DNA of 64,000 nucleotides. Origin: Adiantum capillus-veneris (lineage: Eukaryota; Streptophyta; Polypodiopsida; Polypodiales; Pteridaceae). This document shows positions 10,621 through 22,495 of the stretch, piece by piece. How positions within the stretch are numbered: position 1 is the stretch's first letter; each line of letters starts with the position of its first letter. The position numbers were made by a program, and so were the translations under genes. The stretch is from positions 146,917,850 through 146,981,849 of the forward strand of contig CM043949.1 of assembly GCA_014529385.2 (NCBI GenBank), given 5' to 3'. Below the pieces are notes generated by a model, which was given only the letters and a program-made list of their open reading frames with translations, did not search any database and was not told where the DNA came from.

Positions 10621-12105
10621 CAAGAATATTTTGTACACAAAAAAAATGGAGAGAAAGAGATTGAGTCTTTCTTTCGTCATCTTTTGGTAGTAAAATATTA
10701 CAAGGCACTAGAGCTAGAGAGGTTGTAATTGGAACTGGTGAGGTTGGTGGATATGATGGATATTTCTCACCCCGGCTCCTAGAGAGAAGAGTTTTCTCCC
10801 TTTCTTGTAGGTATGTTTCCAGTCGAAATAGAGCTTGTTGCTTTTCGAGAAATTTGTCCCTTTGTCGTAATTTTGTTTCCCTTTGGAGAAACTCTTTGTA
10901 TGATGGACCAGGGAGTTTTTGTGATGTCTAGGGAAGATCCTTGGGATATTCTATGGTTTCATCATCAGAACTGGAAGGAGAGGAGGGTTCTCTTCCTGGT
11001 GGTAGCTGATGGGTTGGTCTGGCTTTGATTTTGCCAGAGATTAGATTCCTGATAAAGTGATGATCGAAGAGTGGCTTATTCTCTTGAATTTGTTTCATTT
11101 TCATTTCTTTGCCAAAGCTAGAATAAGCATTCTTTCTAAAGCTGGGCGCTTAGGTTTATCAGCTTCCTTCAATGCATCTTTCAGTTGCTTCTGGAATGTA
11201 GTTACGTCATTGGAACTTTTCTTTGAAAAGGTCATCTTACCTGATTTTTCAGAGTCGATGGAGAAATTTGAATTGTTGGACACTGAATCTTTAGACATGT
11301 ATTGTTGTTTTCCTTTAGAAGGGCTTTTTCTATTTTTGAGGATTAAAAGGAATAGGCATGAAGTCTTTTAAGCTCATTACATTAAGAGCTATATGACAAT
11401 CCTCCAAACTTGAGTCTGAATTGTAGTTGTTGTTTGCTAATGGTGAAGAAGATTTAGTTGCAAACTGAGCAATACTGAATTCGAACTCTGAGAGATTTGA
11501 AGAGGATGGCCTTGAGTAGCTATACCCATCTTCTAGGATTATATTTTTGAATGCCATTGATTTCTTTCTTTTTGGGACATTCAGAGACCCAATGACTTGT
11601 TTTGCCACAGATAAAGCATTTATTATCATTCTTTGAAGATGTGGACTTATGCTTTTGAAAGAATCGATGCTTGGGTCTTCGTTTGAACTTCTTCTTCTTT
11701 TTTTCCTTCTTAGGATGCTTGCATGAGCATTCCTTCTTTTTTTTGGCACATCTAAAATCTCCGGAGTAGTAATTTTGCTTGTAGAACTTGTTTGAAGGTT
11801 TTAAGTCCTTCAATTCTTTTTGTTCCGGCTTTTGAATACATAGTTCTTGTATTACTTCTTTTGTAAGGCTTGGATTATATCTCCAAGTGTTCAAGTGTTG
11901 TTGATTGGAGATTCAGATTTTGGTTGTTCAATTTCTCTATAAACAGCTTGGTAATGGATTTTGACAGTTTGTGCAGAAATTTTGCTTTGATTTCTCCAGA
12001 ATGGTATTTACCTGCTTTATATATTAAATTTTTGCAATAAATATAAAATTCCCAAATGGAGGAGAAATTACAGATTTGAGCTTCATGAAAAGCCGGTAAT
12101 GCCAA
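10621..12105 (-). pseudogene. Endogenous pararetrovirus fragment B, coat-protein region
   Basis: On the minus strand, 12105-11875 gives a helical segment (IYCKNLIYKAGKYHSGEIK) resembling caulimovirid capsid protein. One frame down, 11894-11520 is Lys-rich and holds the zinc knuckle CFICGKTSHWVSEC (CX2CX4HX4C) near 11600, the RNA-binding motif of viral coat proteins. A Ser/Asn-rich acidic stretch follows (11330-11500), then KRPALERMLILALAKK near 11110. At least three frame changes break it. The coat domain followed by a knuckle matches the Gag-like order of the family. The rest, down to 10621, has only broken frames. Confidence 0.7.
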
Positions 12106-12199
12106 TGATGCTCGATCTTCTCAATGCCTAATAAATTTTTTGTAGATGCTTTCGATCAAGAGCAGGAGAGGAGAGGAATTTCCTTCAGGTCGCATAATA

Positions 12200-12837
12200 G
12201 AAAGAAGAAACTATTCTAGATCCAGAATACCCTCTCAGACCTCAGACTGATAAAGATAAGGCCAAATAAATCAATACCAAAGTGGCAGTACTTAGATCAT
12301 CATGGTACAAAGACTGGAGAAATTTTTATGTTAACTATGCAGACTTTGATTCAGAAGCAAAAAAAATTTGAAGAAGCTGACCCCTCGAAGCAATTGGATG
12401 TTGAACAAATCAAGCCAATTAACCTTGAAGCCAGAAAGAAAGCATGGATCAATCCAATCAACATACAAATTCAGCAATGGATTGATAATCATAGAGCTTA
12501 TGTCTTTGTCCAAATAATAGATGATAAGCAGACCCATGAAAAGATCTCAGAAGAATCATCTAAACAGGGCAATGGAAAAGATAAGCAACCACAAGAAGAA
12601 TGATTTTACCCAACAAACGCTCAATCAGTAACCTCTAACAAAATAAGTTTGGTTCTCTCTAAAATTGACAAACTTCTTGAAGCCTTGCAAGAATCTCGAA
12701 AGAGGTAAAGGAAGTCATCTCGTCACAGCAAGAAGAAATTCAGGAATCACTAAATGGAGATAACAACCTTTCACCACTAAAAAATCTCCATTACTATAAT
12801 TCTAAATATAAAACTTCAGAATTCTCTCAATGCTATA
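12200..12837 (+). pseudogene. Endogenous pararetrovirus fragment C, region upstream of protease
   Basis: Open for 91 residues at 12328-12603 (charged, Gln/Lys-rich, no domain recognised). A helical stretch KIDKLLEALQESRKR follows near 12665-12710, and then the protease. By position it should be the movement/coat side of the polyprotein, but no diagnostic motif is seen, so the assignment rests on being continuous with the protease. Confidence 0.45.
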
Positions 12838-13361
12838 TTAGATACAGGAGCCATCTTGACTCTCCTTAACAAAAGGTTTGTTCCTAAAAACTATTGGAAA
12901 AAACTAGACGAACCTCTGATTAAATGTGCTTACAAATTCGAAGAGCCGATAAAAAATCGGGTCAAATTATGGTTACTGCTTGGAAAATCCACAATACCTA
13001 TCTTTGCCTATCTCTGTTTTCAGCCAAGTTACGGTATGATCATTGGCAATGACATTCTTGACAGATTGTAGCCTATTACATTTGACAACAAATGTTTCAA
13101 ATTCAGATGAAAGCAAAAGGTTTATTATACAACTATCCTACATCAAATTCTATATACCATTCCTTCCCATGAGTGGCCAAATGTATATCTCAATGAGTTT
13201 GACCTAACACAAGCGGCCATTCAAACTGAAGCTACAACCCTAACACAAGCAGATCCCTATCTAGATAAAGGATCACATTTCTGTCAACAACAACAAACGA
13301 CTGTTCCTAGCCTCCTAGTTTCAAAAATGTCCTTGCTGACATCCTAAGTCGACTCATTCCA
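12838..13361 (+). pseudogene. Endogenous pararetrovirus fragment C: aspartic protease joined to RNase H end
   Basis: Bases 12838-12870 read LDTGAILTLLNKRF, the retropepsin D-T-G-A active site. The domain ends with GMIIGNDILDRL at about 13035-13070, the flap-distal motif usual in caulimovirid proteases, followed by a stop. A linker runs to about 13300. The sequence then switches to the last codons of RNase H (13318-13361), so the RT is absent, as in fragment B. The DTGA protease is clearly different from the DTG protease upstream of the RT in fragments A and D. Confidence 0.75.
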
Positions 13362-13757
13362 CAGGTGGGTGGAGTGACATGATCACTTAGGTCATAAAAG
13401 ATGCCACGGCTGTGCTAGCACATAGTGATTAGAAAAAAGCATGAGCATCTATTCTATAGTGGTGGGCCCCTGAAGTTTCTACCTAAAAGCTAAAGCCACT
13501 TTATTCCCTCTCCACTTGTCAAGTCACTTTACAAAAGTGATTCCCTCTCCACTAATAACTTAGTGTGCACGACCAAGTGATCTCAAGTGTGAGCTCTAGT
13601 GATCTCTAGTGATCTCTAGTTGAGCCTCTCAAGTCTTACTTAGCCTTGTATGCAATCCCTATATCGATCTCTTGCAAACATAGTGTATTTTCCTTGTAAT
13701 CTTTTCACTTCCCAATACACAACTTCCGCCTGCAATCGTTTAGTGTACGTATCTTGG
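13362..13757 (+). promoter_or_regulatory. Pararetroviral intergenic region, TATA-less copy C
   Basis: Matches 8857-9307, but a deletion near 13572 joins GTGCACGACC directly to AAGTGATCTCAAG and removes the TATATAAGG core and its surroundings. It ends at the second palindrome centre, CGTATCTTGGTCAAGATACG at 13748-13767. Confidence 0.6.
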
Positions 13758-14163
13758 TCAAGATACGCACACTAAACGATTGCAGGCGGAAACTGTGTAT
13801 TATGAAGCGAAAAGATTAAAAGGAAATACAGTATATATGTAGGGGATTGATATACAAGGCTGGATAATACTTGAGAACTCAACTTGAGATCACTAGAGCT
13901 CACAGTTGAGATCACTTGGGCTCACTCGAGATATCTTACAATGAAGGGGCGCTCTCCTTATATAGAGAAGAGAGGTGCCTTTCCAAGGTACGTAACTTAT
14001 TATGCACACTAAGTTATTAGTGGAGAGGGAATCACTTTAGTAAAGTGACTTGACAAGTGGAGACTTTAGCTTTTAGGTAGAATCTCCAGGGGCACGGCAG
14101 TATAGATTAGATGCTCACGCTTTTTTCTAATCACTATGTGCTGGCACTGGCATCTTTCATGAC
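13365..14163. repeat. Second head-to-head palindrome (copies C and D)
   Basis: Bases 13362-13757 and 13758-14163 are inverted copies of the same intergenic region, meeting at a perfect palindrome CGTATCTTG-GT-CAAGATACG. The centre is the same sequence as at 9301-9314. Confidence 0.85.
13758..14163 (-). promoter_or_regulatory. Pararetroviral intergenic region and promoter (copy D)
   Basis: Minus-strand counterpart of 8857-9307 with an intact TATATAAGG at 13964-13956 in the context TTCTCTATATAAGGAGAGCG. It would read away from the RNase H of fragment D. Confidence 0.6.
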
Positions 14164-15962
14164 CTAAGTGATTGTGTCACTCCACCCCACCTGTGGAATG
14201 AGTCGACTTAAGATGTCAGCAAGGAAATTTTTGGAATCTTTGAGGTGTTCATACTTGTAGTCCCACTGAGCAAACCAGAAGGCCCAGTGGATTAGCCGTT
14301 TGTCTTCGCTGACATTTTTCAAAGTGAGGAATCCAAGAAATTCTTTTAGATCCATTCGGAGAATGAAGACTCGTCCAAAAGAAATAGCCAAAATTTCTTT
14401 ATGCTTAATTTTACAACAAGAATTTCCCTCTGAGCAGAAGGATAATTTTGTTCTGCTTTTTGAAAGGAGCTGCTAGCAAATCTGCAAATTATTATTTCTT
14501 TGTTTTTGTTCTCTTCGCAGAAAACTGCACCCCAAGCTTTGAGCGAAGCGTGGGTGTAGAGGATAAGTTGTCCCTCGCCTGGTAGCTTTAGTGGGGGGAG
14601 CTGATTTTTACTATGGGAAGCATCCCACTTCTCCGAACTGTTTTTTTGCAGAAGCGTCCTTATTTTCTTTGTGAGGGTAGCTAGATAAGGGACCTTTCAA
14701 TTGATCCAATTTAGGCATCACAAGAATTGTTGGATCTCTTTGACATTTTTCAATTGATTTGGAGTTTTGGCAATTTTTGCTAATACATGCTCTTGTAGCT
14801 TGATACATCCATTGCAAATAGTGATGCCTAAGAATTCTACTTCCTCTTGAGCAAAGCTGCATTTGGTATAAGATAAGACTAGACCTGTTTTGATGAGCAG
14901 CTTGTGGAATTCGATCAGATGTTGCGCATGTTGTTCCATGCTTTTGGAGTATATCAAGATATCATCCAAATATACCAAGAAGAAACTTTCTCTAGAGCCA
15001 AATATTACTTCAAACCTGAGTTGGCATTCTGAAGGGGCATTTGCTAATTCCATAGGCATGGAAATCCACTGATACATACCTTGGGATACAACAAAATCTG
15101 TTTTGTACCTATCTTTAGGATGTACTTTGAATTGCCAGAATCCGCTTTTAAGATCGAATTTGAAGAAGATTTTCGCACCATTTATTATTCTGATTAAATC
15201 TTCTTGAAGAGGGATAGGAAATTTGTTTGGAGCTAAAAATTTGTTAAGAGGTTTGTAATCAATTACTAAGTTTTTCGTTCCCCTTTTTTGTTCTCTATGA
15301 TTGTTGACGTAGAAGGCTCTGAAAGCCCAATTTGAATTGGAGAGTTCAATGATGCCTTTCTGTAGTAGCTCTCCTATTTCTTTTCGACAAAGCTCAATGT
15401 CCGTTATTGACATCTCGGGATGAGATGCTTGGTTGGATTGACTTCAAGGATAGTTGGAAGAATGATCATATACTTTTCTTCATCCCAGAAGGCTAAAGGG
15501 TTATCGGAGGTTCTCTGTAGGATTTTGTCTTTAATTTCTTCTATTTGGTTTTTGTATTTTTCTTTGTCCTTCTGGAACCATTCTCTGAACTTGCTATCAC
15601 AATTGTTGATGGATACTAAACAACTATTAATAGCATAACTGGCTTTTTGTTTTATAGGAGTGGTATATCTTTTTCCCAAATAGGAGAAGTTAAAGTTGGT
15701 TTTTGTGAAGGTGCTAGGGGATAGTTTTGAGACAAGGTCGAAACTGACTACTAAATCATAGCACATGTTTGAGCTGTGTAAGGATAGTCTAATAGGTAGC
15801 TTGGCCGTACCTAACTCTATCCATGTATACACAAATTCCCTGATAATGGCTTTGGAGCCATTTTCATAAATCACTTGTCTCGCTTATGGGTATAGTTTGA
15901 TCGTTGTTGATGGGAATAAGGCTTTTTTGGCAAAGCTTCCTCCTGTGCCTGTATCCATCATG
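14164..15962 (-). pseudogene. Endogenous pararetrovirus fragment D: protease-RT-RNase H
   Basis: Minus-strand sister of fragment A and the best-preserved of the four. From 15962 down, MMDTGTGGSFAKK marks the protease active site, followed by a stop near 15885. An open stretch at 15874-15404 holds the rest of the protease and the linker to the RT. The RT occupies 15413-14718 in another frame (DYKPLNKF, FDLKSGFWQFKVHP, YLDD). A frame change at about 14740 leads through the connection, and 14391-14164 is the RNase H end (KDSKNFLADILSRLIP). The lesions differ from those in A, so A and D decayed independently after duplication. Not functional. Confidence 0.85.
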
Positions 15963-18948
15963 TTACTCCTCACAAGGAGTGGTTTTCTAGTTATGATTCT
16001 ACACATGGTTCAATTAAGCTAGGTGATTCTCATCAGCTTGAGATATATGGCATTGGAAATGTAAAGTTACTATGTGCAACGGTATTGAGTTCATGCTACG
16101 AGCTGTTAGACATGTGTCAAGGCTAACTAAAAGCTTGGTTTTAGCTGGACAGCTTGATAATCTTGGACGCACTATAGTGTTTGGTAATGGTTCTTCGATC
16201 ATAAAAAAGGGTAACTTGGTCATGCTCAAAGGCCAAAAATCTAGCTCATTATATTCCTTGTATATCTCTTTTGTGAAAGAGAACTTTATCTATGTAGCCG
16301 AGCTGCGTTCTATTGGGTTGTGACATAGCCAACTTGGTCATATGAGCTAGAAAGGAATGAAGAAGTTACAGCTTTTTGGCTATATCCCTAAAACTATTCT
16401 GATTTTAGTTTGTGTAAGCATTGCATATATGAGAAACAAACTAGGCTTACTTCATTGCCATTGGATAGAAATTTTAAAAATCCCTTAGATTATGTTCATT
16501 GCAATCTATGCAGACTATGCCGCATAAGTCTCTAGGAGGGGCATTACCTTTCCTAACATTCATAGATGACTCTACTCAAAAGGTGTGGATTTACTTCTTT
16601 AAGAGGAAAGAGAAAGGCTAGTGTGTCTTTCGGAATCTCATAGCTATAGTCAAAAACAAATCAAGCAAGAAATTGAAGGCTTTGCGCACTGACAATGAGG
16701 GAGAGTGCATTTCCATTGAGTTTTAAGGACTTCTGTAGTAAACAAGGCATTAGGAGGCAGTTTACTACATAGTACACATCTGCTCAGAATTGATTTGTTG
16801 AGCACATGGACTATCCAAGAGAGGGTCACTTACATCAAATCTATGGCAAATTTACCTCAAGAGTTTTGGGGAGAAGCTATTATGACAACAATGCATAAAA
16901 TCAATAGGTCACCTAGTACACCGTTGAACTACAAGATTCCAGAGGAGATATGGACGAACAAAAAGCCTCATTATGAAAGATTATGTATGTTTAAGTGCGA
17001 GGCATTCTCATATATGCCTAAAGAACTTAGAAAAAAGCTGGACCCCAAGTCACACAAATGCATCTTCGTTGGCTACAATGCAGATAGAGAGATGGGTTAT
17101 CGTCTCTGGAACTCCGAATTTAGAAGAGTTATTTGCAGCTCACAAGTGACCTTTAATGAGTCAAATATGCACAACCAGCCCGTAAAAGAGGTTAAGTATC
17201 TCAAATCGAAGATGGAGCCTCAAGTCCACTTACGCAAATTGCTCTATCTACTAGTGATGTACCTACCGATAGTAGTGCTCTAGAGAGAGCTAGTGATGCT
17301 CCTGAGAGAGCAGAGTCCAGCAGTCACACAGTGAGGAGATCTACATGTGACTATCGTGCCCTTGAGCGTTTTCAGCCAGATCTAGACTATTTGTTGGTCA
17401 TTGACAACGGAGAGCCTACTTGCTACCAAGAAGCTATTGAGATGGAAGATGATGTGAAGTGGAAGATGTTCATGCAATTTGGTCAAATTAATTTTAGTTA
17501 ATGAAACTTTGGATCTGATAGAGTTGCGAGTGAGAAAACAATCTTTGTCTTACAAACGGATATAAGGGTTTCAGGAAAAGGAAAAGCATACAGCTCGATG
17601 AAATATTTTCTCTTGTCTTCAAGATGACTACATTGTGTCTCATGCTTGGATTGGTAGCCACTAAGAAACTGGAGCTTGTCTAAATGGACGTGAAGTCAGC
17701 TTTCCTTCATAAGGATCTTGAAGAAGATGTCTACATGAAACAACCATAGGGTTTTTTTGAAGTCAAGCTTGAGAAGCCTATGAGGGCAGAACTGGTGTGT
17801 AAATTATGTAAGGCATTATATGACCTAAAGCAAGGCTCAAGGCAGTGGTACATGGTAAGCACTTGTCTACCATACCTCTCAGATATCTCAAGATGTGCTT
17901 CATTGCTTCCCAATGTTTTCTACCAAGATTCGTCATAAATCTGCTAACCACTCCCACTGCAAAAGCAATGTTTGGACTTGTGGCTACCATGGCGTACATA
18001 AGACTATCGATTGCCGAAGAATATGGCACCTTGGACATTTCGCTTTCTTATCAGACTTGGGAGAGTCATTCTTGCTAAGTTTTTCATATGCCTGCATTGG
18101 GGCACTCAATGTAGAATTCTCCCCCTACATATTAAAACATTGCAAGACCTTGTGGATATACGTTTTCACAACCCCAATGTTCCACGTTTTCTATCCCTCT
18201 TAATATGCGTACCAAGAAAGTGACTTGCATCTTCAAAATCCTTTATAGTAAACTGCGTACTAAGTGATTTTTTCAAGATGGCAATCTCGTCTTTTTAGTT
18301 CTCGGCAATGAGCATATCATCAACAGGAAATATCAAGATATAAGTGAACCATCGTGCAACTTTCAGGTATACAAGTAGTGATCTTCCTGGATTCTTTCAT
18401 ACCCTGGGAATAGTGAAGCATCCATTGTGGGCTACATGGATGCAGATTATGCGAGTTGTGTGGATACTCAAAGATCCATGTCTCGCTATGTTTCTTTGTT
18501 TGTTGGAGCAGTCGTGTCATGGAGATCATGTCTCCAAAATTATACGTCATCTTCCACCATAGAGGCAAAGTATGTGGTAGTTTCTGATGCTAGCAAAAGG
18601 AAGTTGTGTGGTTAGCTCGCCTAGTGGGATATCTTGCCATTAATCGGACTCCAATGTTGCATTGTGATAGCTAGAGTGCAACTGTATTAGCGAAGAACCC
18701 CGTGTTTCACTCCAAGTCAAAGCACATAGAAGTCTATTATCATGTGATACATGACATCTTGGCTAGCAAGTGATTTGAGCTAGTTAAGGTTCATAGGATG
18801 ACAACCTTGCATATGCTCTCATCAAGAGTCTTATCCTCAAAGCGGTTTGCACATTGCACGGAGATGATGATTGTAAGGTGAAGCCAAGATTCCTTCACGG
18901 TTGTACAGATGTAGCCACTTGGGCCACATTGGCCTTCAAGTGGGAGAG
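15963..18948 (+). pseudogene. Degenerate Ty1/copia pol with internal inversion
   Basis: Forward frames give protease-distal sequence (TPHKEWFSSYD, 15970-16010), GAG-pre-integrase (SQLGHM near 16330), integrase core (FIDDSTQKVWIYFFKRKEKG and LRTDNEGEC, 16560-16710) and integrase C-terminus in an open stretch at 16795-17283 (HKCIFVGYNADREMGYRLW). RT remnants follow, with MDVKSAFLHKDLEEDVYMKQP near 17680-17750. From about 17840 to 18360 the coding strand flips: the minus strand reads AEN and ILKKSLSTQFTIKDFEDASH, then SLMYAMVATSPNIAFAVGVV. Plus-strand RNase H returns at 18430-18780 (GYMDADYASCVDTQRSMS). The Gag end is absent, and the left border touches the pararetrovirus fragment. Many stops. 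Confidence 0.8.
18938..18948 (+). other. Polypurine tract of the copia remnant
   Basis: AAGTGGGAGAG immediately before TGTTAGG, the usual 3-prime end of copia internal domains. Confidence 0.6.
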
Positions 18949-19260
18949 TGTTAGGATTCAGGCCAGCTCGCTGGACACACATCACACTAACCATACTAAC
19001 CTTATCTATTCTTTTGATCATATAGAACAATAAGAAGTATTGAGGTTATTATAAACCTCACTAAGAGCTCCACCCAAAACTCTTTGTGTTCTTTTTCCTT
19101 GCATAGCACGTCGAGCATACACGCATCCGTGTACGCACTCTTCACATCTCTGAGTCAAAATAAAAATACCATATATACTCTTATATCTTGAGTTCGGATC
19201 ACTTTCCATTGAGGTTATGGATATGAAAAGAAGGTTAAGATACCGCAAAACCCTTTACAT
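18949..19260 (+). repeat. Probable 3-prime LTR of the copia remnant (right border unknown)
   Basis: Starts TGTTAGGATTC after the polypurine tract. No 5-prime partner is in the window, so the end is not determined; 19260 is only a guess. Confidence 0.45.
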
Positions 19261-19977
19261 CAACTTTTGAGAATTGCACGGGAAGCAAGTCAACAAAAAG
19301 TCTAAAAGACGCACAAAAGCAAATTATTAAGTTCAAGATGGATACAAGACATCAAGAAGTGGTTTGGAAGATGGGATTCATTAAACATGCTTCATGATTC
19401 CTCAATAGACTCCAAAGTGAATGAGGAATTTTCAGTGACCTCGAGGAAATGCAGGGGTCTTACTCCATACATTACATTATATATGTTGCTCCCAACTACA
19501 AGACCATCTTCTTAAAATGAGAGAACCGCACCCACCCTTACATGGTCGAGCAAATCCCCGTGAGTACAAATCCGCATTATCGCCTCCATTCAATTCAGCT
19601 CTCATTCTCAACGATGAGAGACAAGCAATTGGGGCACCGACGAGGAGCCTCATCAACTATGGACTTTATACCCCCACCAAGTTTACGGGTCCAAGTATCA
19701 CACCCTACTTAAGTGCTCAGCTTTTAATCTTGATAGAACTGCTTCCCCCACATTTTCAACCATAAGCTCTCCCTACATACCTTTCTCTCCCAATCACGAT
19801 GTGGACTCAATTGCAATGCTTATTTCCACCATTCTTGAGCATCAAGTCATTTATCAGGTTCCCACACTCCACATGATATGATTCTTTTGGCCCCACGGGT
19901 CATACTTGTCTTTGAGGACATTAATGAAATCTCTCTCTCTCTCTCTCTCACAGAGAGAGAGAGAGAATCTTCCCTAG
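19261..19977. other. No gene seen; TC/GA tract near 19930-19966
   Basis: Short frames without motifs. A (TC)n tract followed by (GA)n at about 19930-19966 forms a small inverted repeat and lies just before the LINE remnant. Confidence 0.45.
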
Positions 19978-20800
19978 CTCATAGAGGATGGTTATGTGAT
20001 CAAACCTGCCTATATGGACACTCATTTATCCCATTGGATATGATGTGCTATTGGTCAAATGCGCACATCATCACCCAACTAGAGATTGAGACTTGTAGAT
20101 TTAGGAGAGTCCTAGCAGAGGCCAAGATTTGCCACTTGTGTCATATAGAGCCAGAGACAGAGTTACATCACATATCATTGTCCAGTAAGTTATGAGATAC
20201 GAGGCCGTTTTCACTTTCTATTCAAAGAGGGCTTTGGACCATTGGCTAGAGTCATGAGATATCAAGATCAAAGATCCCTCGGGTTGTTTTTGCTAGAGCT
20301 GCACAAACACACAGAGAGTCTCTTGAGGAGATTAGACAATGGGAGACATTCACAGAGAGAGATCATTGACTTCTTTAGAGCAAAGACTCGACAGTCAGAT
20401 GAGCAAGCTTCACAACATACTTCAGACTCCACATATACCAGAGGTACATTGACTGACAAAGCCATTGAGCTTGGGAGAGCTAGATATCCACGTCTACGAG
20501 GGCCACTACGACATCGATAGAGGCTCCATCAAAAGTTCAAGACTATTCTATCACGACGCGAGACATCTGGCTATTTATAGAGGCGATCATTGACGATGCT
20601 CTTCAACAAGGCCGATGTAATACATCTTTGGACAATGCCTGATGCAGACATCCTTATACATCAATGTTCATTTAAGCTTTTATTTTACTTCACTTTATTT
20701 TGTACCTAGACATCGTATTAGATCCACCAAGAGTATCAATTTGGTCTCATAGGCCATTTTGGCCACTTGAAGACGTTTAATATAACATTTCAATTTATTT
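19978..20800 (+). pseudogene. 5-prime-truncated LINE remnant, divergent subfamily (LINE-0)
   Basis: Broken frames match the last part of the LINE-1 ORF2 at 28440-28800: QLEIETCRFRR, then CHLCHIEPETELHH (the C-terminal CCHC finger), then RYQDQRSLGLFLLELHKHTESLL at 20260-20325. The 3-prime UTR motif GTCTCATAGGCC-ATTTT-GGCC...AGACGTTTAA is present at 20743-20779. It begins right after a TC/GA tract. It differs a lot from LINE-1, so it is an old or separate subfamily. Confidence 0.75.
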
Positions 20801-21107
20801 GTGTGCGCGTGCGCGCACATGCACACAAGGACCACATAAGTTCTTATCATCATCTAGCTTAGTTTAGGCTACACAAAAAAACAGAGAGAGCCAAACAAAT
20901 TGTTATCGATTCTCCTCTTCCTCCCCCAAGGCCTAGGCTCAGTTAATTTTTTGTAAGCTCTTCGGGCCATGTAGCTTTAGTTTACACTCTGTCAAAAAGA
21001 GAGAGAGAGATTGATTGATTATCGTCCTCGGAGGTCGTAATGTTGTAGGAAACTATACCAAGAGACCTTAAAGATCTACTCGACGAGGAGAGTTGAGTTG
21101 CATGCCT

Positions 21108-21149
<42 letters not shown>

Positions 21150-22495
21150 ACCAGAGGTTAATGGCCTACATTCAATGTCCGAAAGACGAAGAAAAAAGGT
21201 TTGCCATCATAGCTAGGCATGTGGACTAGTGGACAAGCTTTACCCAGCGGTCCACAATTCCCAACAAGTACAAAGTTCAATGGGACAATTCAAGTGACAA
21301 AACAGAGAGAATAGGAAGCTAAAGAGGCTGATGACTCCAGGACAGTGCCACATCAAATCTGCAGAAGACAAACTGAAGCCCCAAGTGATGCGGAGTTGCG
21401 AAGACGCCCATTCACCCATTTCATTCATACCCTTCTGGGAGACGAGGGGCATTCACTCCATTGTCGTCCAGAGCAATACCTATGTCATGGTCTAAAAGAC
21501 AGGCCTAAAAGACACATAAGAATAGAGAGAAGAATGAGATAAAAAGTTAAGGTTGGTGGTTGCACGTTCCTCGCAAACTCTCTAGGTCGTCTTCAAGAAA
21601 ACTGGCAAAAGTTGGCACCTTTTAGTGTAGAAATGAGTGGATTATCTAGAAATTCCAAAAAAACAGAGATACTTCGATCATATCATATCTTTGTAACAGT
21701 TCTTAAAAGTCTTTTTGGCACCACATGCCACTGAAGGTTCAGGGAAGAAGCAGTAGTAAGCTAATTTATCCCCACATAGTTGGCCTGCTTGAATTGATTG
21801 TCGTATGTTCTTTGAAAGCAAATTACCAAAAATGAAAGCATGTTAAGACACTTAGCTTGCTAGATCATTGGAGTACAAAAATTTCTTCTTTTTTGTCTTT
21901 GAATTTCACCTTCTCCTGAAGAGGAGGATGTCCCAAACAGATGTAAGTTAACCCTCTTGAAGTAGTACATTTTGCTTTCTTCCACAATGCTGGGTACTGA
22001 GAAAGGAAGGCAAGTACCGTTACATTCGAGTATTACAAGCCTTTGCTCACTTAATTCTGCAAATTTTGCAACACTTCATCATCAGAGATACCATCATCGA
22101 TCGTACCTTGTTCTAGTCTCTCATGGCCATTTTAGCCTTGTAAGAGACCTTAAATATATCTTTCTTTCTTTCTTCCTAGCACTAAAATTGATAAGCTGGT
22201 TCTTTCCTGCTTTGCAGCATGCCTGCCTATTCACTAAATGAACTCTTTTTCCATTAACTACCACAAGCAACCAGCTCAGATGTGTTGTACAAAGAATGCA
22301 CTTGGAGCACGTACCCACATTTTTCTTTAGCTTTCAATTCGTTGCAAAATACCATGGCCACAATTTCTGTTACAGAAACTAAACTACCTTCCAAATGTGT
22401 GAATCGGGAAACCGAGGAAATCTTGAGATTTTGGTGAGATGTATTCAGAGAATGTGCCCAGCTGCCTTGGGTAATTCACCTACTCTATGTCTTCA
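20801..22495. other. Intergenic, no gene recognised
   Basis: Contains a GT/CA-rich stretch (about 20790-20830), a (CT)n tract (21109-21148) and, at its right end, the 3-prime flank of the RIN4 gene. Open stretches have no recognisable domains. Confidence 0.5.
21109..21148. repeat. (CT)n microsatellite without an attached LINE
   Basis: Twenty CT units. No LINE sequence recognised on either side, so it looks like an empty site. Confidence 0.9.
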
